Positions 12,401 through 20,459 of a DNA stretch of 64,000 bases are shown piece after piece (position 1 is the stretch's first letter; each line of letters opens with the position of its first letter). The notes under the pieces are model-generated. The model made no database searches. It saw nothing but the letters and a program-made list of their open reading frames with translations, and was not told the DNA's origin. Source of the DNA: Owenia fusiformis (Eukaryota > Annelida > Polychaeta > Sabellida > Oweniidae); contig CAIIXF020000002.1 of the NCBI GenBank assembly GCA_903813345.2, positions 24,504,455 through 24,568,454 on the forward strand. Reading direction: 5' to 3'. The translations under genes were made by a program, and so were the position numbers.

Positions 12401-14718
12401 GCAAAGTAAAACTTTAAAGCAAAATTAGCTTTAAATGTTGAATGAGCTGTATTACATACAGTAGTATTAACAAATAATCTAATTAATACACAATTGTTAT
12501 AAAGGTGTTACACAATCAATTTCCACTGTTCTAAACACAAGCCTACTTAGTTCTTTATTGTATCCGATCTAATGCTGCAATAAGCAGTGCTATGGTGAGG
12601 AGATAGAACCTTAATGTAATTTTGTTTCATTTTGTAGTAACTTCTAGATAACTTTGACAACTTGTTGTTTATCATAAAGCTCTAATTTCTGATCGGGAAA
12701 CCTTTTTTTGAATGAACAGAGACTCGCCTTATATTTTTACCATTATCAAATTTGGTGTAAAATGAAGTTCTCATTTCTAACAAGTTATATCATTTATCAT
12801 GCCAAAGTTACATGCTTCGATATCCCCTTTTCCTGATAAACTAAAGTTCCAGAAGAAAACGACAGCATTACAATAATAAAATAACATTTCTTTGTATGTC
12901 CCTCTCAGTTATTAAGTGCCAAGACCATCTCTGCATTTTGGTCTTGCACGCATTCAATAGAACCACAAGTTATATTTGAAAAGTCAAAATATATTGGCGC
13001 TAGCTATGCACATATTCTTTACCTCAATTGATTCTTAATACCAGCATTTTCTCGGAGCCCAAAAAATTGTGGCTGTATCAAATTGCCGAGGTATACACGT
13101 CAATCTTTAAATCATCATGTATTTCAAAATGTTCGCCATCAACTTCGGGTATCATTTCTGAATATATTATGAGCATTCTGAGTGAGTTTACATCCGGTAT
13201 AATCGTATTGAAGAAATTGGATGTAATCTCATTTCACTAACTGCTAGTAATGTACTCGGCTACCGCAGAAACTGAATGTAACCTCACTTCGGTACTGCTT
13301 GTACTTTTAATGGCAAACATTTTGAAATACTGACCAAGTTTAAAATTGAAGTATATACCTCTGCAATTTGAGACAGTCGCAATTTTTTGCCCTCTAATTG
13401 GGAGAACTGGTGTTAAAAATTGATTGAGGTAAGAATCATGCCCATGGCTAGCACCGATATTTTCCACTTTGAAATATAACATGTGGTTCTATTGTATGCA
13501 CACACAAGATTATGATGTTCCTTTCTCAAGTCACTAGACAAGAAACTTGGCTGGCTCTTTTCATAAATAGCAAGCAACTAAGCATACAATCATACCAAGG
13601 AGGATTGGCTCCCAGAGTGCAACATCGATATTCTGTCCCATATATGGGCATGTCGTGCTACAAAATTTGAATTCCAACAGCCGCCATTTTGTTCACTTCA
13701 ACATTTGAAACGTGAATTTTGGTCTTATTTCCTAACGAAAAATTCCAAAACTCACAAGAAAATGAAGAAATGATCGAGATATTGGTTCGAATATTTTGAA
13801 CTGTTTATTTTGAATTTATAATCGGTTATAACTTCAGAAAATAACGACATTTCGGCGTTTTCATTGTTGGAAAATATTGACTTCGATTCTGGGAGCCAAT
13901 CCTCCTTGCAATCATACATAATGATAATGATTAACTTATGAAACATTAATGACTTCATAACTGATGCATGGCTCGAATACAGAGAGAGCCCCCTGGAGAG
14001 CCTTGGTCCTTATCAAATTGATTTGACGAATTTATTGATCTAGATCTTATTTCAGAAATAAGTTTTTGCACATAAATTAGATTACAGTATTCATGTTATA
14101 TCGGTATGGTTTCATACGTTTTATTATAGCATGTTCTCAACTAACCAGGATAATGCACATCGAATGTTTTAAGGTTCAGCTGGAAAGTAACATTTTGGTA
14201 AAAAATTGCTATACCTGCACATGTTATTTTCTGGTACAAAATTAAGTATGATGAAGGCATGTGTATATTTCCTTGCTTTTTTCAGGAAAGTATCATTACA
14301 CTGTTTACTTTTAGTAAACCTGGCAACAGGTCAATGGTACCCCTGTTGTCTGGAAACTTTGAAAGAAAATTTGGAAAAATAGAAAGTGTGAAATATCAGA
14401 ATTTCCTGGAGTTTCCATTGAACTCCTACCAGATATACTAAAAGAGTCTTCTTTTAATAATAATAAAAACAATAATAAATAAAAATATATTTCATAACTT
14501 GGTAAAAATCCATTGAAAAATCAGAAAAAATTGTTCAATTTTATTTGAACTTCGATTATGAGCAATTTGCAGGATCAACTAGGAACGACTCGACATCAAA
14601 ATACTTAAATAATGTTGTAAGGAAATTGCTGTTATTCAAATACATACTTTTAAGAGTTTTTATGCACAATACTTACGAAAAAAGTCCCTCCACAGAAATT
14701 TTCAAAACTTGAAGCCAT
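280..14718 (-). CDS. ABCC1: ABCC1/MRP1-like ABC transporter, 5' ten coding exons (gene runs off left edge)
   Basis: This is the N-terminal 423 residues or so of a long-form ABC subfamily C exporter; the family pumps organic anions and glutathione conjugates across membranes. Coding exons in transcription order are 14718-14677, 8835-8659, 8430-8305, 7744-7607, 6726-6604, 2793-2732, 2308-2177, 1801-1635, 1135-1012 and 457-280. All introns are GT-AG and the phases join without error. The order of parts matches human MRP1: a short N-terminal tail, TMD0 (residues about 15-190, five hydrophobic segments), the L0 linker (about 200-325, with the FWW and SGDLW motifs), then the first two helices of TMD1. 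Both ATP-binding domains should lie left of base 1. Human MRP1 is about 1530 residues, so roughly 28 percent is present. TMD0 excludes the short ABCC4/5 type; ABCC1, ABCC2, ABCC3 and ABCC6 cannot be separated here. Several introns hold transposon remnants. Confidence 0.9.
1012..1135 (-). CDS. ABCC1: ABCC1-like coding exon 9 (elbow and first TMD1 helix)
   Basis: 124 bases, residues 324-363 plus shared codons. It encodes TPSLFWVLTKCYGP and the helix ending DLQQFVGPTLQ, aligning with MRP1 NPSLFKVLYKTFGP and DLMMFSGPQIL. Donor GTACGA is unusual but phase-correct. Confidence 0.82.
1228..1505 (+). repeat. SINE-like repeat, copy 2 (longest)
   Basis: The 3' part repeats the family core and ends in a hairpin (TCACCACTTCTGGTGGTGA, 1475-1493) plus ACATAAAA. 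The 5' part holds a loosely tRNA-like stretch (TAGTCTAGCAGTTAAGG, then GGGCAGAAATCCC), hinting at a tRNA-derived pol III promoter. That reading is tentative. Confidence 0.5.
1635..1801 (-). CDS. ABCC1: ABCC1-like coding exon 8 (variable L0 linker)
   Basis: 167 bases, residues 268-322 plus shared codons. It encodes a charged Lys/Glu-rich linker ending EPEVVLPE. The donor (AAG then GTGATA) was chosen because only it keeps phase with exon 9 and creates DKKKTPSLF, which matches the family. The open frame continues past the donor into the intron but loses similarity there. Confidence 0.75.
2177..2308 (-). CDS. ABCC1: ABCC1-like coding exon 7 (L0 linker)
   Basis: 132 bases, residues 224-266 plus shared codons on both sides. 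It encodes TGYKKTLESGDLWDMNPRD, the conserved L0 segment (G-Y-x-x-x-L-E-x-x-D-L-W). The donor GTAAAA is weaker than its neighbours. Confidence 0.85.
2341..2485 (+). repeat. SINE-like repeat, copy 3 (degenerate)
   Basis: A diverged copy with TTGCAAATGGTTACA and a decayed 3' hairpin (ATGTCACCACTTCTTGATGGTG), directly upstream (minus-strand sense) of the acceptor of ABCC1-like exon 7. Confidence 0.45.
2732..2793 (-). CDS. ABCC1: ABCC1-like coding exon 6 (L0 start)
   Basis: 62 bases, residues 203-222 plus two bases of codon 223. It encodes PEIQASFLSYLTFWW, matching MRP1 PESSASFLSRITFWW at the start of the L0 linker. Acceptor CCTTTAG, donor GTGAGT. Too short for ORF-based detection. Confidence 0.85.
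2800..4375. other. Intron 5 of the ABCC1-like gene, left part
   Basis: Non-coding intron sequence. A partial copy of the CAGGCCCGTAGCCAGG poly-G repeat family lies near 3733-3845. Nothing else was recognised. Confidence 0.4.
4376..4522 (+). repeat. SINE-like repeat, copy 4
   Basis: It contains TTGCAAATTGTTACAGACACC, a short internal duplication of that core, a GGAGACCATAA word shared with copy 5, and a weakened 3' hairpin. Confidence 0.55.
4794..5005. mobile_element. 212-bp pogo/Tc1-type MITE
   Basis: Ends are CAGTAAAACCTG and its inverse CAGGTTTTAG, each flanked by a TA dinucleotide (4792-4793 and 5006-5007). A TA target duplication with ends of this kind is characteristic of the Tc1/mariner/pogo group. 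No coding capacity. Confidence 0.65.
5083..5130. repeat. 15-bp tandem repeat, three units
   Basis: Three near-perfect units of ACAATTACAACATTA just downstream of the pogo-type element. Confidence 0.7.
5210..6280. other. Intron 5 of the ABCC1-like gene, right part
   Basis: AT-rich non-coding sequence without recognisable repeats or exons. Confidence 0.4.
6287..6581. repeat. Inverted-repeat remnant with poly-G tract
   Basis: The left end GCCAGGCCCATCAGAT is inverted at the right (ATCTGACGGGCCTGCCAGC). The G-rich run after the left end and the terminal motif place it near the CAGGCCCGTAGCCAGG family. It abuts ABCC1-like exon 5. Confidence 0.5.
6604..6726 (-). CDS. ABCC1: ABCC1-like coding exon 5 (TMD0 helix 5)
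   Basis: 123 bases, phase 0 to 0, residues 162-202. It encodes the last TMD0 helix (YYALVLLQLILSC) and the first L0 residues. Acceptor TTCCAG, donor GTATGT. A repeat remnant (6287-6581) ends only about 20 bases past the donor. Confidence 0.87.
6764..6832. repeat. Imperfect 69-bp palindrome
   Basis: The outer arms TTCGAGGTCTCC (6764-6775) and GGAGACCTCGAA (6821-6832) are perfect inverses. An inner pair GCAAAGTAG and CTACTTTGC encloses a short loop. Probably a MITE remnant. Confidence 0.7.
7064..7203. repeat. Two-unit tandem duplication with paired CRE motifs
   Basis: Both units contain TGTGACGTCA or TGTGACGTCAT, followed about 25 bases later by CAACAACTAAACAAA. The cAMP-response-element core TGACGTCA is therefore present twice in intron 4 of the ABCC1-like gene. 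Confidence 0.6.
7358..7486. repeat. Short inverted-repeat element
   Basis: Ends TATGAATTTTTTCC and GGAATAAAATTCATA are inverted. The interior is rich in inverted CATATTGAC/GTCAATATG words, as in a foldback MITE. Confidence 0.5.
7607..7744 (-). CDS. ABCC1: ABCC1-like coding exon 4 (TMD0 helices 3-4)
   Basis: 138 bases, phase 0 to 0, residues 116-161. It carries LIQVDRVKGCVTSGPL, aligning with LIQLERRKGVQSSGIM of MRP1 between TMD0 helices 3 and 4, followed by a hydrophobic helix. Confidence 0.88.
8151..8279. repeat. Degenerate CAGGCCCGTAGCCAGG-family repeat
   Basis: Begins CAGGCCCATAGCAAG and ends CCTGGCTATGGGCC, the decayed inverted ends of the family whose best copy is at 15720-15929. Confidence 0.55.
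8305..8430 (-). CDS. ABCC1: ABCC1-like coding exon 3 (TMD0 helices 2-3)
   Basis: 126 bases, phase 0 to 0, residues 74-115. A long acceptor tract ends CCAG and the donor is GTAAGT. It encodes a hydrophobic helix ending DLFKG, a hydrophilic loop, then the LLVTPAVL start of the next helix, matching the second and third TMD0 helices. Confidence 0.87.
8659..8835 (-). CDS. ABCC1: ABCC1-like coding exon 2 (TMD0 helix 1)
   Basis: 177 bases, phase 0 to 0, residues 15-73. The acceptor is TTTTCAG and the donor GTAAGT. It encodes the DLNQTWYTNDPEF stretch and first TMD0 helix, aligning with human MRP1 WDWNVTWNTSNPDF through LNKTKT. The sequon NQT is a possible extracellular glycosylation site. Confidence 0.88.
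9906..10684. mobile_element. Non-autonomous DNA transposon, about 780 bp
   Basis: Perfect 30-bp terminal inverted repeats at 9914-9943 and 10646-10675 (key words GGAATTTCGCGTCAT and CCTCCGCT), extended outward by CACAC/GTGTG. No transposase frame was seen inside. It sits in intron 1 of the ABCC1-like gene. A related empty site (10845-10880) shows the sequence without the insert. Confidence 0.75.
10685..11011. repeat. Tandem duplication, period about 177 bp
   Basis: TAGACAATATTGTCAAATAA starts at 10685 and again at 10862, and the two units match to their ends (AACAATCAAGAAAAAA, then CTTTCATT). A fragment of another unit lies left of the transposon at 9906. Confidence 0.75.
11012..12934. other. 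Intron 1 of the ABCC1-like gene, middle part
   Basis: AT-rich non-coding sequence. No exon or clear repeat was recognised. Confidence 0.4.
12935..13510. repeat. Long foldback (two arms of about 285 bp, almost no loop)
   Basis: CAATAGAACCAC at 12954 is inverted at 13483-13494, and arm similarity continues inward through GTATACACG/GTATATAC and TTTCAAAATGTT words to a centre near 13224. The transcript would form one long imperfect hairpin. Confidence 0.65.
13596..13908. mobile_element. 313-bp MITE with perfect 9-bp target duplication
   Basis: Inverted ends are CAAGGAGGATTGGCTCCCAG and its complement. The flanks are an exact duplication of CAATCATAC (13587-13595 and 13909-13917). Related copies lie at 36947-37262 and about 60640-60905. 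Confidence 0.8.
14677..14718 (-). CDS. ABCC1: ABCC1-like coding exon 1 (start codon)
   Basis: Forty-two bases encode 14 residues, beginning MASSFENFCGG, and end at GTAAGT in phase 0. The ATG sits in a strong context (gccatcATGG). The tail resembles the MRP1 extracellular N-terminus, including its FC pair. The 5' UTR and promoter should lie between here and the inverted-repeat element at 14841-15235. Confidence 0.8.
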
Positions 14719-14840
14719 GATGGCTTCTTACTTTTCCGCCGACCGTCGAGTATTTAAAGTCTAAATAAAGGAATCGATAATTAAACGAAAGTACTCTTGT
14801 GCAAAAAAGTTGGAGGCGGGAAATTTGAAATAATGGAATA

Positions 14841-15235
14841 ACGCCTAACCATCGACAATGTACAGTTTTTGACAAAATATACGGTTGTACAGTTTAGCTG
14901 TACGATGTCATGTTTGAAGAAAAAATGTTGATGTAGGTTTTAAAAGATTTTTTTGGCAATTCCACCCACATAATTGACCGGCTGGAAATTTTTCAGATGG
15001 ACAGTGGGTGGAGTTACCTAAAAAACTCGTGCTCTGTTTGAGAATCTGTGAACGAAAGTAAAAAGTTAAAAGTCTTGCCAAGAGCATGCACATGAAAGAA
15101 ACATGAAATACTTCATCACATTGCTTAAATAAAAACTTTTAAAACCTACATCACAATTTTTGCTTCAAACAGCTTATAAATGTGCACATCAGTAGGCCTA
15201 TATATTTTCATTGTACGTTGTCGATGGTTAGGCGT
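14841..15235. mobile_element. 395-bp inverted-repeat element upstream of the ABCC1-like start
   Basis: ACGCCTAACCATCGACAATG is inverted at the right end (GTTGTCGATGGTTAGGCGT). A second inverted pair inside (GATGTAGGTTTTAAAAG and CTTTTAAAACCTACATC) extends the arms. It begins about 120 bp upstream of the ATG. Confidence 0.7.
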
Positions 15236-15296
15236 GGGACTGGTAACGATGAATGATGCTGGAATGATGATAGGCCTACATGAATGCAATTACCAG

Positions 15297-15504
15297 TCCT
15301 GTAGCCAGGATTTACTTGGTGGGGGGGGGGGTTTACCAAGGGAAAGCTTTTACCAAGGGGGGGGAGCTTATTGACAGTTTTTGGCAAAAAATCATGCGAA
15401 AAGTGATCGAAATGCTAATTGTGAAAAACTGCATGATTTTTAAAGAATTTCCGGTCGGGGGGGGGGGGGGCGGCCGCTCGATTCGCTCCACCTGGCTACG
15501 GGCC
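15297..15504. repeat. CAGGCCCGTAGCCAGG-family repeat, poly-G copy
   Basis: Ends CCTGTAGCCAGG and CCTGGCTACGGGC, two long G runs, and the shared interior word GAAAAACTGCATGATTTT. Confidence 0.65.
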
Positions 15505-15719
15505 TGAATTATATAACCTCTTGAATTGAGGTGATTGGATGGGAATTATTATCAATATAATGATTGCAGAAATATTTGTCACTATTTAAAGCAGAACCAT
15601 GTTACTATTGAGAAAAAAGTTGCATTACGATATTTTCTATTTTAACTCTACAGCTCTAGGATTCATCCTAGGGTTTACCATTGACTTAGTACCGTCAATT
15701 GACTCTCTATTACCATAGA

Positions 15720-15929
15720 CAGGCCCGTAGCCAGGATTTGCCAAGGGGGGGGGTTCAATTTTCAAAAATTTCCAGGGGGGGGTTCACATTTGACAATTTT
15801 GGCCCAAATATGGCTAAAATCACTTGAGAAGTGCTCAAAATGGTGAAAAACTGCATGATTTTGAAAGAATTTTTGGCCAGGGGGGGGGGTTCGTCCGAAC
15901 CCTGCGAACCCCCCCTGGCTACGGGCCTG
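15720..15929. mobile_element. 210-bp poly-G MITE with perfect 16-bp inverted ends
   Basis: CAGGCCCGTAGCCAGG (15720-15735) is exactly inverted at 15914-15929. The flanks are ATAGA on both sides, a 5-bp target duplication. G runs follow the left end and precede the right end. This is the best-preserved member of a family with at least four other copies here. Confidence 0.75.
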
Positions 15930-16196
15930 ATAGATATAGAGATCGATAAATTAATTCTACTGAAATCATTCGTGCATGATTACGATTAGCAATTGCATTG
16001 GCTTGACTTTATAATTATAAACATTTAACAAATCAGAGACATATAAAACAGTTTTATGTCTCTGAACAAATGTAGAGTAATAGTGTTTCAGACAGACAAG
16101 TACTGCCATCTTTCTTTCGTTCTAGCGAATATAAGCAACCATGGAGGTATAATGAAAAATGATATTTCCTAGTGTAATCTAATAATCTCTCCCCAT

Positions 16197-16260
16197 GGTC
16201 GGATCCGGGAAGCAACGGGGGGGGGGGGGGGGGCATATTTGAAGTATGAAAAAACATTTT
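16197..16260. repeat. Poly-G tract in a one-sided repeat
   Basis: GGATCCGGGAAGCAAC is followed by 17 consecutive G (16217-16233). It resembles the poly-G repeat interiors, but no second end was found. Confidence 0.45.
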
Positions 16261-16784
16261 CAAAGCCAAAAAGTGGGCCAAATTTTAAAAAGATTAAGGC
16301 TTTAGTTATGATAACGTTACAGTACTTAGCCCAAGGACTTAGCCTACAAGTATTTATTACAGGTCGTATAGACCATTGTTGCTTGATTTATAGCAAAACA
16401 TTGACTTGTCACATCTCAGAAGACCTAACATATTTCACCATACCTAGCCTTGCTCAAGTCAGTATTTTTTACTTATCTGATTTTGAATTATAGAAATTGG
16501 GAAAATAAGTAAAAGAGACCGACTTGGACAAGGCTAACCATACCGCCGTGCGCCTATCTATTCAACAATGAAATAGTAAACTTTTTCTCGAAAAAATAAA
16601 TCGTCGAGATTTGTTGAATTTTCTAGCAGAAATTGACTGCTCCCCATCCGTCCCATTTTTACAGTCGGCGGGCGTGCTGTATAACAATCGATTAGATTCA
16701 ATTTAGACTAGATTGTTGACTTTGGATTGATTAATTTTATTAAGATTCTTTATTAAAAGGTGGCAGTCTAGGCTAGTCAACTTT

Positions 16785-17885
16785 TTATACTGCTTTGGCC
16801 TTGCTTTTATAATTCTTCAAATGATGTTGTTGAAGAATTAACACTTGAATCAGACTTAAAATTACAAAAACAAAAAATAAGTTGCCTGCTATTTGCAGAT
16901 GATTTAGCCATAATTACTGCAAATAAAACTGATATGGACATAAAATTGAAAAAATTAAACAATTATTGTAAACAATGGAACTTAGATATCAATACGGATA
17001 AAACTAAAATTGAAATGTTTAATAAAAGTGGTAAACGATGTAATGATTTATTCTACATTTGGGACCAGGTAATTGAAAACGTATCAAAGTATGCTTACTT
17101 GGGTATGGAATTCCATGCCAACGGATCGATGAAACAAGCTGCAATCTTTATTAAAGAAAAGGCAGAAAAGGCGAAATTCAAATTGATAAGTATGCTTACA
17201 CCTAACTACCTACTAAACACCTAACTTTGTGCCTGAAATAATTTGATATATAAGTAAAACCAATTTTATTATATGGACGTGAAATCTGGGGTGCTGGTCT
17301 AATAACTAATAAAGATCTTCTGAAAAATAGAGATTTTGGCCTTGAAATGAAATGTGACAAGTCACTTCCACCGGAATTACTACATCTATATTTTTTGGAG
17401 TTTCTATTAGGGGTGCATAGAAAAACGAGTAATTTAGCTACGATGGGTGAGTTAGGTAGATTCCCTCTGTTTATCAATATATTTTACCAACAAGTTAAAT
17501 TCTTAAATCATTTAGAAAATGAAGGAACGAGTTCATTACTAATTAATACATATGCAGACAGTATTGAACTATCAAAAGTTCATAATCAACCATCATGGTA
17601 CTATGACATTGATAGAATAATGGCATATGTTCAATCACAAGATACAAATTACATTAATAGCAAACCGCTTGATATTAAGAAAATCCTTGAAAAAAGATAT
17701 ATAAAATATTGGGAGAAAACTGTCAATGATAATAAAGGGAAATTAGAATTTCTGAATAATATCAAACAACGATGGGGAAAAGAACCATATTTGAATTTAA
17801 TAAAGAACGCTGAACATAGGAAATCTATGACGCCATTGAAATAAGTGCACACAATTTAGAAATAGAGCGAGGAAGATATACAAGA
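16785..17885 (+). mobile_element. Non-LTR retrotransposon remnant: RT C-terminal part, 5'-truncated
   Basis: Reverse-transcriptase coding sequence with the catalytic block CLLFADDLAII (FADD form of the YxDD box) near 16886, then the NTDKTK and YLGMEF blocks. The frame breaks near 17224 and resumes as LLYGREIWGAG, LGVHRKTSNLATMGELGRFP and a Lys-rich tail to 17844. The order fits the C-terminal half of an endonuclease-reverse transcriptase ORF2. There is no 5' half, and frame changes show it is dead. It is interrupted by elements at 17889-18216 and resumes at 18222. Confidence 0.8.
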
Positions 17886-17888
17886 CCA

Positions 17889-18112
17889 ATTATTACCACC
17901 TTGCCGGGCCAGTTCTAGGGGTTTTAGTGCTAGTTTAGAAGGCGTTTATTTTACTATATCGACCTGAGAAATGTGTGACGTCATAGTGGTGGTCCATATG
18001 GACCGGTCTAGAATATATTCTGGACCGGCAATTTTCCCCGGGAAATTAGATATCGTTCAATGCGTAAGATTTTCTTGCTGTTTCAGTCCTGGTCGTTAAC
18101 GGTGGTAATAAT
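17889..18112. mobile_element. 224-bp inverted-end insertion inside the retrotransposon
   Basis: ATTATTACCACC (17889-17900) is inverted at 18101-18112 (GGTGGTAATAAT). It interrupts retrotransposon coding sequence that is contiguous on either side (RGRYTRP, then RDQRKCKLC). Confidence 0.55.
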
Positions 18113-18115
18113 ACT

Positions 18116-18216
18116 AATAACGTAATTTCTGCGAGCGATATAGTGAAATATTGGACCTTGGGCCTTCGGCCCTTGGTCCAATATTTCACTATATCGCCCT
18201 TAGAAATGACGTTATT
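18116..18216. mobile_element. 101-bp near-perfect hairpin element
   Basis: GCGATATAGTGAAATATTGG and three more bases (18135-18157) are exactly inverted at 18175-18197. The intervening 17 bases fold again (GGGCC TTC GGCCC). Arms extend outward with mismatches (AATAACGTAATTTCT and AGAAATGACGTTATT). Confidence 0.75.
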
Positions 18217-18221
18217 GTACT

Positions 18222-18690
18222 ATAATTCCGAGAGATCAAAGAAAATGCAAATTATGTAAAATCAACACTGGTACGGAAACTCATTTTATTTTTGAGTGTC
18301 AAAAATTGGAAAAAATGAGATATGAATACTTTGATACGTTTAACTCGATTTGCCCAAATCTAATGTATTGACTACCGAAGAAAAGGCTTATTATATGTTT
18401 AATGCTGAGGGTAACATGTGTATCACCTTTGCAAAATACCTTTATGAAATAATTGAAAAGAGATCAACTATATTATCAATATAAATATATACATGTAGGC
18501 TAACAGTAGTTGTTGGTATATAATGATCAGTCAATCACATTATATTGTCATTATATGCCATGTAAAATTTGCATTGTATGTTATTGTAATTGTATGTATA
18601 GTTTTAGTTTTATTTTATCATGTTTATTTGCTTTACACTCACCCGAAAGGGATTTTTACCAGTAGTACAATAAAGCATTGAATATATTAT
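18222..18690 (+). mobile_element. Non-LTR retrotransposon remnant: 3' end
   Basis: Continues the element at 16785. It encodes a CKLC then ETHFIFEC cysteine/histidine motif typical of ORF2 C-termini, then frame-shifted residues and an AT-rich 3' UTR ending near AATAAAGCATTGAA. Confidence 0.7.
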
Positions 18691-18833
18691 ATATACGTAT
18701 ATTATCTTTACCGCCATCTTTATATCGGCTTAAAACCTATATAATCTCTAGTGATGTATGACATGTATTGACATTAGAGGGGAGGACCCCGCAGTTCAAA
18801 GAAGACATGTGTAAATCTGTATTGAGAAGACAC

Positions 18834-18909
18834 TACCCTGCGCGCAGAGTCTAGTTTTAAACTATCTTTAAACATGTTTAATGAGTGAATCGAACGAATG
18901 CAAAAGGTA
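18834..18909. mobile_element. 76-bp mini-MITE, copy 1
   Basis: Begins TACCCTGCGCGCAGAG and ends GCAAAAGGTA. Flanks AGAAGACAC and AGAAGACAT match at 8 of 9 bases. Confidence 0.7.
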
Positions 18910-18993
18910 AGAAGACATCGTCGTTGATTGGTAAATTCGAATAATATTATGTTAATTTCCGACGTGTTAATTATATCATAGCTTGTTATTTTA

Positions 18994-19868
18994 CACTCCC
19001 CTCCATAAGTTTGGCAACCTTTTTCCCCCATTGAACTACGTGTTAAAGCCTCTTTACCTTTGAATTTTTATTTACTTAACCTGCGATGAAAATACTTATA
19101 CTATTGATGGAAATGTAATTTGACTTTAATTCCAATACCTCCAAATTTTCTCAATTTTTTTCCTCAATTACAATAGGTCGAAAATTGATTATGAATTTGA
19201 TGAATTTTTGAAAATCGACATTCCCATGTTAACCAATGGGAAATGGTAGGTTTGCCGCAAGTCATATGACAGAATATCCATCCATCCGAGTCCTTGCAAA
19301 AAATATGAGTTAGGCAGGTAATTGAATTTGCGAACTTTATTTAACAAAAAATTGATATCTTTCTTCAGGTTCAACAAAGTTATAGGGCTTTAAAGTCAAA
19401 ATTGTTTTTCAAAAAACCTCTCCCATTGAAATAACACAGGAGGCGAAAAATAATTTTCAAAAATGACTTTGAAGCACTGTAACTTTAATATTCATCAAAT
19501 AAACTAAACACTTAGTGTTCAAAAAAGTTAGACAATTTAATTTTCTATATGAAAATATTTTTTGCTGAATCTTTTACTGAAAAGATATCCTGATTTCTGA
19601 TTTGCTCTGAACCCTCCATTTCCCATTGGATTACATGAGAATGACGATTTTCAAAAATTCATCAAATTTATCATCAATTTTCGACCTATTGTAATTGAGG
19701 AAAAAAATTGAGAAAATTTGGAGGTATTGGAAATAAAGTCAAGTTACGTTTCCATTAATATCGTAAGTTATTTCATCGCCGGTTAAGTAAATAAAAATTC
19801 AAACGTAAAGAGGCTTTAACACGTAGTTCAATGGAGAAAAAAGGTTGCCAAACTTATGGAGGGGAGTG
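18994..19868. mobile_element. 875-bp foldback element with TA duplication, copy 1
   Basis: Ends CACTCCCCTCCATAAGTTTG and its complement, with arms of about 280 bp and TA on each side (18992-18993, 19869-19870). No transposase. Copy 2 is at 42235-43037. Confidence 0.8.
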
Positions 19869-20370
19869 TACATCAAGATAAAAAAGATGTAACGAATATA
19901 CTAACATAGATTAAAACACAACAACGTTGTATTCGTTAACTAGCCGGTGAAAATTCTGACAAACGAAGTTGGTAAGAAAGAGACCCGCGAGACGTAATTC
20001 TGTCATGATCGCTAATAAAGCTTTCCCTCCACTTTATTCAACACGAATGTTGTATGAGCACCGAATATCCAGATCTTTTTAAATAATGGTCCGCCTACCC
20101 AAAACACGAGTAACCATGGTAACCATATGGTTAATCAAACTAGGCGAGAGTCAATGAAATCTTGAATTCAAATATGTGTCATCATTTAAAATAATTCTGA
20201 AAATTTGAAATAAAAGGTCACTAATTGTCATACTAATTTCACTTGATCGACCTGCAGATATACTTGTAGATTCAGTTTGTGTTGAACGTCATTATATTCT
20301 GTGTTAGCCCATATGTTAGGAATATATGATTTCTCATTCAATCCACCTCTACAGTACATCCACCTCTAAG

Positions 20371-20440
20371 TACATTCGTTCAATTTCACTTTGAGAGAGC
20401 TTTGACTAGTTGTTCTTAACTAGACCCTGCGCGCAGGGTA
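20371..20440 (-). mobile_element. Mini-MITE, copy 4 (inverted, degenerate)
   Basis: On the minus strand it reads TACCCTGCGCGCAGGGTCTA through CGAACGAATG-like words. The far end has lost the GGGTA terminus and no flanking duplication was seen. Confidence 0.5.
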
Positions 20441-20459
20441 ACGTATGGGGTAAATTAAT

